Assembly: GCA_020049245.1 (NCBI GenBank)
Contig: JAIFLB010000106.1
Coordinates: forward strand, 1 to 11,933
DNA from: Betaproteobacteria bacterium
GTDB lineage: Bacteria > Pseudomonadota > Gammaproteobacteria > Burkholderiales > Thiobacillaceae
DNA: 11,933 nucleotides
Direction: 5' to 3'
A program made the position numbers and the translations under genes. The first letter of the stretch is position 1. Each line of letters opens with the position of its first letter. Below, in pieces: positions 7,026 to 11,933 of this stretch. Under the pieces are notes generated by a model, which worked only from the letters and a program-made list of their open reading frames with translations, had not been told where the DNA came from and searched no databases.

Positions 7026-7543
7026 GCGCCCAACTCCTTCAGTTTCGGTTCGAATTTTTCTTTCCAGATATCCGGGCTGATCGGGCCGACATGCTTCATG
7101 CGCACAATTCCGCCCTTGTCGATGACATAGGTTTCCGGCGTGCCGGTGACACCGTAATCGATGCCCACCTTGCCGGAAAGATCGTCCGGGACGGCGAAAT
7201 ACGGGCTGCCTTGGTCGGACAGAAGCTGAGCCGCTTCACGGTCCTTGTCCTTCCAGTTGAGGCCGACGATAGGCACCGGCTGGCTTTGCGCCAAGGCCAT
7301 CAACAAACCATGTTCCTGCCGGCAGGATACACACCAGGGCGCCCAGACATTCATCACCCAGACCTTTCCCTTCATGTCGGCCGGACTGAACGATGTATTG
7401 GCATCGCCCACCACTGGCAGGGTGAAGGCCGGCGCGGACTTGCCGATAAACGGCGAAGGCACTTCACGGGGATTCAGGAACAAACCCTTGGCGAAGAAAC
7501 CGACCAGGACAAGGAATACGATCAGCGGAATCCAGCGCTTCAT
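7022..7543 (-). CDS. ccmG: CcmG/DsbE, periplasmic thioredoxin for cytochrome c maturation
   Basis: A 173-residue membrane-anchored thioredoxin. A signal anchor is at about 4-23, then the TlpA/DsbE-like fold: PAFTLPVV (38-45), MNVWAPWCVSC with active-site Cys71 and Cys74, GLNWKDK (94-100) and the cis-proline loop GVTGTPETYVID (131-142), all typical of DsbE. It keeps apocytochrome CXXCH cysteines, and CcmH, reduced. The start is ATG 7541-7543, because AGGGGG (7551-7556) sits seven bases before it. The upstream TTG at 7547-7549 would be too near that site. The ccmF stop lies two bases before the ATG. It would need electrons from a DsbD/CcdA-type transporter, which is not in the ccm cluster itself. 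Confidence 0.95.
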   Translation of the reverse strand: MKRWIPLIVFLVLVGFFAKGLFLNPREVPSPFIGKSAPAFTLPVVGDANTSFSPADMKGKVWVMNVWAPWCVSCRQEHGLLMALAQSQPVPIVGLNWKDKDREAAQLLSDQGSPYFAVPDDLSGKVGIDYGVTGTPETYVIDKGGIVRMKHVGPISPDIWKEKFEPKLKELGA

Positions 7544-7545
7544 GT

Positions 7546-9507
7546 TCAAGCCCCCTGAGTTGCTGCGCCAGTCGGCGCGGTCGCTTTGACAGCAATGCGA
7601 TAACGCCGATCAGACGCGGCCAGGAAGCCGCCGATCACCATGAACAACGCGCCGATCCAGAGCCAGTTGATGAACGGCTTGTGGAACACCCGCACCGCCC
7701 AGGTCTGTGCCGCTTCATCCAGCGGTTCGCCGAGCGCAACGTAAATGTCGTCGAACAGGGCAGGCTGAATCGAAGCTTCCGTCATCGGCATGCCGGAGGC
7801 GTTATAGATGCGCTTCTCTGGATGCAATTCGTACAACTTCTTACCGTTCTTGCTGACTTCCACCGTACCTCTGGCGGCGCGGTAATTCGGCCCCTGATGC
7901 TCCGTGGTGCCGCGGAAGGTGAAGGTGTAGCCGGCCAATTCGGTATGGTCGCCAATGTTCATCCGTACATCACGTTCCACCTGATAGTTGGCAACCACAG
8001 TGATGCCGGCGACACCCACCGCCATGCCGAGGTGAGCCAGTTGCATGCCCCAGAACGAACGCGTCAGCGAGGACAAGCGGGCGCCGTTTTTCAAGCGTTC
8101 GCGGAAACCGATCACCACCGTGAGGAAGATCCACGTCGCCATGGCGAAACCGAACACCGCCCAGGGCTTGAACCCATCCAGCGTCAACGGCAACAGGATG
8201 CCGGTGGCCACCGAAATAGCCAGCGCCCATTTCAGGCGTGACACCATGTCCGGCAGGCTGGCTTCCTTCCAGCGCGCCAAGGGGCCGACCCCCATCAGGA
8301 ACAGCGCCGGCGCCATCAGCGGCACAAACACAGCATTGAAGTAAGGCGGGCCGACGGAAATCTTGCCCATGCCCAGCGCGTCGATCAGCAACGGATACAA
8401 GGTACCCAGCAGCACCGAACCCAACGCGGCCAACAGGACCACGTTATTGCCCAGCAACAAGGCCTCGCGGGAGAACCAGGTGAAGCCGCCGCCGCTCAAC
8501 ATCTTTGGCGCGCGCCAGGCGTAGAGCACCAGCGATCCGCCGATTACCAGTACCAGGAAACCGAGAATGAAGGCGCCGCGTGCCGGGTCGGTGGCGAAAG
8601 CGTGCACTGAAGACAACACGCCGGAACGCACCAGGAAGGTGCCCAGCAGCGAGAGCGAGAACGCAGTCAGCGCCAACAATACGGTCCAGGCCTTGAAAGC
8701 ACCGCGCTTCTCAGTGACGGCCAGCGAGTGGATCAACGCCGTGCCGGCAATCCAGGGCATGAATGAAGCATTTTCGGTCGGATCCCAGAACCACCAGCCA
8801 CCCCAGCCCAGTTCGCGGTACGCCCACCAGCTACCCAATGCGATGCCGAGGGTCAGGAAGGCCCAGGCCACCGTGGTCCAGGGCCGCGACCAACGCGCCC
8901 AGGCGGCGTCGAGACGACCGGAAAGCAGTGCCGCGATGGCGAAAGCGAAAGCGACTGCAAAGCCGACATAGCCCATATACAACATCGGCGGATGGATGAT
9001 CATGCCCCAGTCCTGCAGCAGCGGATTCATGTCGCGACCGTCAACGGCGGCAGGAATAAGCCGATCGAAGGGATTCGACGTAGTCAACAGGAAAGCGAGG
9101 AAACCGACCGAGATCAGGCCCATGACGCCGAGCACGCGCGCCACCATATCTTCCGGCAGATGCCGCGAGAACACCGAAACCGCCGTTGTCCAGAAGCCGA
9201 GGATCAGCACCCACAGCAGCAGGGAACCTTCGTGTGATCCCCAGGTAGCGGTCAGACGATAAATCTCCGGCAGCTGCGAGAAGGAATTGCTCGCCACGTT
9301 CTCGACCGAAAAGTCGTTGACCATAAAAGAATAGGCAAGACAGCCGAAAGCCAGCAGGGAGAATACGAACTGTCCCTGAGCCGCTGGCCGCGCCACTGCC
9401 ATCAACGTCAGGTTGCCGCGCTGCGCGCCGATCAATGGCAGGATAGCCTGGGTGAGCGCCAACAGCAGCGCTACGATGAGGGCGAAATGGCCGAGTTCTG
9501 GGATCAA
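7546..9507 (-). CDS. ccmF: CcmF, cytochrome c heme lyase main subunit
   Basis: A 653-residue polytopic inner-membrane protein, normal length for CcmF. It joins heme from CcmE to apocytochrome c at the periplasmic face. Visible signatures are ATWGSHEGSLLLW (87-99), IHPPMLYMGYVG (171-182) and the WWD heme-handling motif GWGGWWFWDPTENASFMPW (234-252). Conserved histidines, by position, are His172, His260, His302 and His492, matching the expected heme ligands and WWD-flanking histidines. The periplasmic domain (about 510-610) precedes a final helix (about 613-630). The start codon is TTG, backed by AAGGAG six bases upstream and the family-like N-terminus IPELGHFALI. A 63-base gap separates it from ccmE, the largest inside the operon, with a hairpin in it. 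No odd residues seen. Confidence 0.97.
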   Translation of the reverse strand: MIPELGHFALIVALLLALTQAILPLIGAQRGNLTLMAVARPAAQGQFVFSLLAFGCLAYSFMVNDFSVENVASNSFSQLPEIYRLTATWGSHEGSLLLWVLILGFWTTAVSVFSRHLPEDMVARVLGVMGLISVGFLAFLLTTSNPFDRLIPAAVDGRDMNPLLQDWGMIIHPPMLYMGYVGFAVAFAFAIAALLSGRLDAAWARWSRPWTTVAWAFLTLGIALGSWWAYRELGWGGWWFWDPTENASFMPWIAGTALIHSLAVTEKRGAFKAWTVLLALTAFSLSLLGTFLVRSGVLSSVHAFATDPARGAFILGFLVLVIGGSLVLYAWRAPKMLSGGGFTWFSREALLLGNNVVLLAALGSVLLGTLYPLLIDALGMGKISVGPPYFNAVFVPLMAPALFLMGVGPLARWKEASLPDMVSRLKWALAISVATGILLPLTLDGFKPWAVFGFAMATWIFLTVVIGFRERLKNGARLSSLTRSFWGMQLAHLGMAVGVAGITVVANYQVERDVRMNIGDHTELAGYTFTFRGTTEHQGPNYRAARGTVEVSKNGKKLYELHPEKRIYNASGMPMTEASIQPALFDDIYVALGEPLDEAAQTWAVRVFHKPFINWLWIGALFMVIGGFLAASDRRYRIAVKATAPTGAATQGA

Positions 9508-9513
9508 TGTGGT

Positions 9514-9519
9514 CTCCTT
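9514..9519 (-). promoter_or_regulatory. Ribosome binding site that fixes the TTG start of ccmF
   Basis: AAGGAG on the minus strand, six bases before TTG at 9505-9507. No ATG lies nearby in frame, so this site decides the non-ATG start. Confidence 0.75.
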
Positions 9520-9544
9520 GAGGATGCCGGAATCATGCGTCGAA

Positions 9545-9564
9545 GGCGTCGATGCTCTGACGCC
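9545..9564. other. Hairpin in the ccmE-ccmF gap
   Basis: GGCGTC (9545-9550) and GACGCC (9559-9564) pair perfectly around an eight-base loop. It is seven bases past the ccmE stop and has no T-run. It may stabilise or separate the ccmE part of the mRNA; chance is not excluded. Confidence 0.35.
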
Positions 9565-9570
9565 CGAATG

Positions 9571-10017
9571 TTATTGAACGAGCGACTGCTGAGCCTTGGC
9601 GGCTTGTTCCAGGGCTTGCGCCGCCTCTGGCGGCATATAGTTTTCATCGTGCTTGGCCAACACCTGGGTCGAATTGAACATGCCATCAGCCCCGATCTTG
9701 CCTTCCGCGACGACACCTTTACCCTCTTTGAACAGGTCAGGCAGGATGCCCTTGTAGATGACCGGCATCGATTTGGCGGTATCGGTCACGACAAACCGCA
9801 CCGTAAGTCCGTCCGGATCGCGCTTGACGCTGCCATCTTCCACCAAGCCACCGATACGGAAAGCGCGATCCGATGGCGCCTTGCCTTCAGAGACTTCAGT
9901 CGGCGAATAGAAAAACACCAGATTGCTCTGAAAGGCATTCAGGATCAGCGCGGCGGCAATGCCCAGGCCAGTCAAGCCAAGGAAAATAACCAGGAGTTTC
10001 TTGTGACGTGATTTCAT
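9571..10017 (-). CDS. ccmE: CcmE, periplasmic heme chaperone
   Basis: A 148-residue protein with an N-terminal membrane anchor (about 8-27) and a periplasmic OB-fold domain. FYSPTEV (36-42), FRIGGLVEDGSVKRD (53-67) and VVAEGKIGADGMF (102-114) are family hallmarks. The heme-binding motif LAKHDENYMPPE (120-131) gives covalent His123 and ligand Tyr127, so this is the usual His-type CcmE and not the Cys variant. It takes heme from CcmC and gives it to CcmF. The chosen ATG (10015-10017) overlaps the ccmD stop as ATGA and starts the basic MKSRHKK segment. An in-frame start 12 bases upstream is less likely. The flexible Ala/Gln-rich tail after residue 131 is normal. Confidence 0.96.
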   Translation of the reverse strand: MKSRHKKLLVIFLGLTGLGIAAALILNAFQSNLVFFYSPTEVSEGKAPSDRAFRIGGLVEDGSVKRDPDGLTVRFVVTDTAKSMPVIYKGILPDLFKEGKGVVAEGKIGADGMFNSTQVLAKHDENYMPPEAAQALEQAAKAQQSLVQ

Positions 10018-10187
10018 TGCTCTTCCCACTGCTGCATGCGCTTCAGGCGGCGGCGAGTATCACTGTCAGCGCGTTTCAAAAGTATGACTTCAATCAAGAT
10101 TACCGCCAGTGTGACCGCATAAGAACCCCAGACGTACAGCCCATAACCCGCCATATGCCAGAACTCTGACCAGCTAGCCCATTCCAT
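10014..10187 (-). CDS. ccmD: CcmD, small heme-exporter membrane subunit
   Basis: A 57-residue protein with one membrane helix (about 14-36, GYGLYVWGSYAVTLAVILIE) followed by a basic cytoplasmic tail (KRADSDTRRRLKRM). The start MEWASWSEFWHMAGYG and the 'YVWGSY' segment are typical of CcmD, which holds holo-CcmE to CcmABC and is needed for its release. The ATG overlaps the ccmC stop as TAATG, and GGAGG lies eight bases upstream. The same frame is open well upstream inside ccmC, but that part is shadow sequence. Position between ccmC and ccmE confirms the call. Confidence 0.92.
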   Translation of the reverse strand: MEWASWSEFWHMAGYGLYVWGSYAVTLAVILIEVILLKRADSDTRRRLKRMQQWEEQ

Positions 10188-10918
10188 TATTTGGCCTCCA
10201 GAATCGCTTTTACCCAATCGGTATGGCGTTCCCGTTCCAGAATGATCCGCCTCACCCGTACCAACGCGACCGCGATGGTGTAAAGCCAAGCCGCAATCGC
10301 CATTACCAGCATGCCTTGCAACATGATCGCCGCCATGCTGGGCGCTTTGGTCAGGCTGATAGACGCGCCCTGATGCAAGGTGTTCCACCATTTCACAGAA
10401 AAATAAATGATCGGCACATTGATCGCGCCGATCAGCGTCAACAGCGAACCCGCACGATCACCCCGCCTGACGTCATCAATCGCCGCCCACAACGCGATGA
10501 TGCCGACATAAAGGAAAAGCAGGATCAATTCCGACGTCAGCCGAGCATCCCAGACCCACCAGGCGCCCCACATCGGCTTGCCCCAGAGTGCGCCGGTCCA
10601 CAGCGCGATGAAGGTGAACAGCGCGCCGGTCGGGGCCAGCGCGCGCGCCATCATGAATGACAGGCGGGTGTTGAAGGCGAGGCCGATGGCGCCCCAGAAA
10701 GCCATCACCAGATAAATGAACATCGACATCCAGGCCGCCGGCACATGAATGAAGATGATGCGATAGGCCTCGCTTTGCTGGAAATCGGTCGGCGCCAGGA
10801 AGAAGCTGATGTACAGCCCCCAAATGGTGAGCAGACCGGCGCTCCAGGCGAACCAGGGGATCAGCTTGCCGGCGAGATGATAAAAATTGGCGGGAGAGGC
10901 GTAGGTATAGAGATTCAT
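10187..10918 (-). CDS. ccmC: CcmC, heme handling protein loading CcmE
   Basis: A 243-residue inner-membrane protein with six predicted helices. It carries the WWD motif MWGAWWVWDARLTSELIL (116-133) in a periplasmic loop. The two flanking histidines needed for heme are His58 (IFIHVPAAW) and His182 (NTLHQG), matching the E. coli His60/His184 pair. CcmC is enough to attach heme to CcmE. Length is normal. The ATG at 10916-10918 has only a weak ribosome binding site. It sits 39 bases after ccmB and overlaps ccmD by one base. Confidence 0.96.
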   Translation of the reverse strand: MNLYTYASPANFYHLAGKLIPWFAWSAGLLTIWGLYISFFLAPTDFQQSEAYRIIFIHVPAAWMSMFIYLVMAFWGAIGLAFNTRLSFMMARALAPTGALFTFIALWTGALWGKPMWGAWWVWDARLTSELILLFLYVGIIALWAAIDDVRRGDRAGSLLTLIGAINVPIIYFSVKWWNTLHQGASISLTKAPSMAAIMLQGMLVMAIAAWLYTIAVALVRVRRIILERERHTDWVKAILEAK

Positions 10919-10957
10919 TCGTCAGGGTTCAACGCTTGGTCAACGCTTTTTCAACAA

Positions 10958-11626
10958 TTATTCGAGAGACACACGCAGCGCGGCGGCCGCAATCCATGGC
11001 GAGATCATAAGCGACAGCAGCATGAATGCGCCCAGCAAAGACAAGTGCGCCTCGGCTCCAGTTCCCGTCATGACGCCATCAACCGCGCCAGCGCCAAAAA
11101 TAAGCGCCGGCACATACAACGGCAGGATCAGCAAAGTCAGCAACACGCCACCGCCACGCAGACCAAGTGTCAACGCAGCACCGACGCTACCGAGCAAGGA
11201 AAGGATTGGCGTGCCCAGGAGCAGCGAAATCTCCAGAATCCAGATCGCCTCCCAGCTCAGATTGAACTGAATGCCCAGCACCGGCGCGATCAGCAGCACC
11301 GGAATACCGTAGATCAGCCAATGCGCGATCGACTTGCCCAACACCAGCAACACCGTCGGCTCGGGAGACAACACCATATGCTCGAGGCTGCCATCGTGAT
11401 GATCGTCGGCGAACAGGCGCGACAGCGACAACAACGAAGCCAGCGTGGCGGCGACCCAAAGCACGCCAGGCCCGATACGCGCCAACATCTCCGGCTCCGG
11501 CCCGATACCGAGCGGAAACAGGCTGGCCACCATGACAAAGAAGAATTGCGCGATCATCCAGTCGCCACGCCGACGGGCGGCCAGGGTGAGGTCGCGGCGA
11601 AGCACGGCGAGCAGGAAGCGATGCAT
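10958..11626 (-). CDS. ccmB: CcmB, ABC transporter membrane subunit for holo-CcmE release
   Basis: A 222-residue integral membrane protein, nearly the same length as E. coli CcmB, with about six hydrophobic helices. Typical features are the N-terminal RRDLTLAARRRGDW (10-23), FPLGIGPEPEMLARIGPGVLWVAA (37-60) and LFADDHHDGSLEHMVLSP (71-88), the latter in the cytoplasmic loop that meets the ATPase. With CcmA it uses ATP to free heme-loaded CcmE from CcmC and CcmD; it does not itself export heme. The ATG at 11624-11626 is seven bases after the ccmA stop. Ribosome binding site is weak, so coupling to ccmA is likely. Confidence 0.95.
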   Translation of the reverse strand: MHRFLLAVLRRDLTLAARRRGDWMIAQFFFVMVASLFPLGIGPEPEMLARIGPGVLWVAATLASLLSLSRLFADDHHDGSLEHMVLSPEPTVLLVLGKSIAHWLIYGIPVLLIAPVLGIQFNLSWEAIWILEISLLLGTPILSLLGSVGAALTLGLRGGGVLLTLLILPLYVPALIFGAGAVDGVMTGTGAEAHLSLLGAFMLLSLMISPWIAAAALRVSLE

Positions 11627-11633
11627 GGCCGGC

Positions 11634-11933
11634 CTAGACCAATTCCGGAATCGCGACGTTGCCGACCAGCAAACGCTGCACGCTGACGCCTTCCAGATTC
11701 AACGCCTGATGCGTGGTTGCGACGACCATGCCACCCGCCTTCAGGTGCTCACGAATCAACCCCTCCATCAGCGCCACCGCGTGCACATCAAGGCCGGTCA
11801 GCGGCTCATCCAGAATCCACAATGTCGCCCCAGCCAACAGCAACGCAGCGAGCGCGACGCGACGTCGCTGACCAAAAGACAACACACGACAGGGCAGATC
11901 CAGACATCGCGTCAAACCGAGTTGCTCCAGCGT
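11634..11933 (-). CDS. ccmA: CcmA, ABC transporter ATPase (C-terminal 99 residues; runs off right edge)
   Basis: The right edge cuts this gene; about half of the usual 200-residue protein is visible. It reads in frame from base 11933 to TAG at 11634-11636. The visible part has the ABC signature LSFGQRRRVALA, Walker B with catalytic glutamate (LWILDEPLTGLD) and the H-loop region VVATTHQAL. The Walker A P-loop must lie outside the window. It powers CcmB in the release of holo-CcmE. The signature carries Phe where many CcmA proteins have Ala (LSAGQ) and Ala follows VALA where Arg is usual. Both are probably natural variation. The operon promoter must lie beyond the window. Confidence 0.95.
   Translation of the reverse strand, partial: TLEQLGLTRCLDLPCRVLSFGQRRRVALAALLLAGATLWILDEPLTGLDVHAVALMEGLIREHLKAGGMVVATTHQALNLEGVSVQRLLVGNVAIPELV

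Noticed and set aside
10745..11686. 313-codon plus-strand open frame opposite ccmB and ccmC
   Set aside because: Extremely rich in Gln, Arg and His, typical of antisense translation; both opposing genes are well supported.

Overview
All convincing genes in this 11.9 kb window lie on the minus strand, so transcription runs from high to low coordinates. The high GC content, the complete System I cytochrome c maturation set (ccmA to ccmI in standard order, separate ccmH and ccmI), an RluA-type pseudouridine synthase, an OlsB-like acyltransferase and a ribokinase-family nucleoside kinase suggest a free-living Gram-negative proteobacterium. A betaproteobacterium is most likely. That placement is inferred from gene content and remembered protein similarity, not from a search.

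Right part (5302-11933): a tightly packed operon ccmA(partial)-ccmB-ccmC-ccmD-ccmE-ccmF-ccmG-ccmH-ccmI. CcmA and CcmB form the ABC transporter that releases holo-CcmE. CcmC loads heme onto CcmE with CcmD. CcmE carries heme on His123. CcmG and CcmH keep apocytochrome cysteines reduced. CcmF, CcmH and CcmI attach heme to the apoprotein. Several junctions overlap by four bases (ATGA) or one base (TAATG), which points to translational coupling. A clear intrinsic terminator at about 5248-5277 ends the unit.

Middle part (3224-5078): a secreted protein with two SH3-like domains, a PfkB-family (probably nucleoside) kinase with a GTG start, and a glycine-zipper lipoprotein of the SlyB type. Spacings are 24 and 10 bases, so they may be co-transcribed.

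Left part (1-3096): an OlsB-like GNAT N-acyltransferase with a good ribosome binding site, rluA, a signal-peptide/CPHC-thioredoxin/CcdA-like membrane protein broken by a frameshift with an apparent small deletion, and the start of an unrecognised gene running off the left edge.

There is no gene-free stretch over 300 bases. I saw no tRNA, rRNA, CRISPR array, insertion sequence or phage gene. I did not find a clearly new system. The points most worth a second look are the broken thioredoxin/CcdA-like gene, the possible second thiol-redox module close to ccm, and the orphan OlsB-like acyltransferase.
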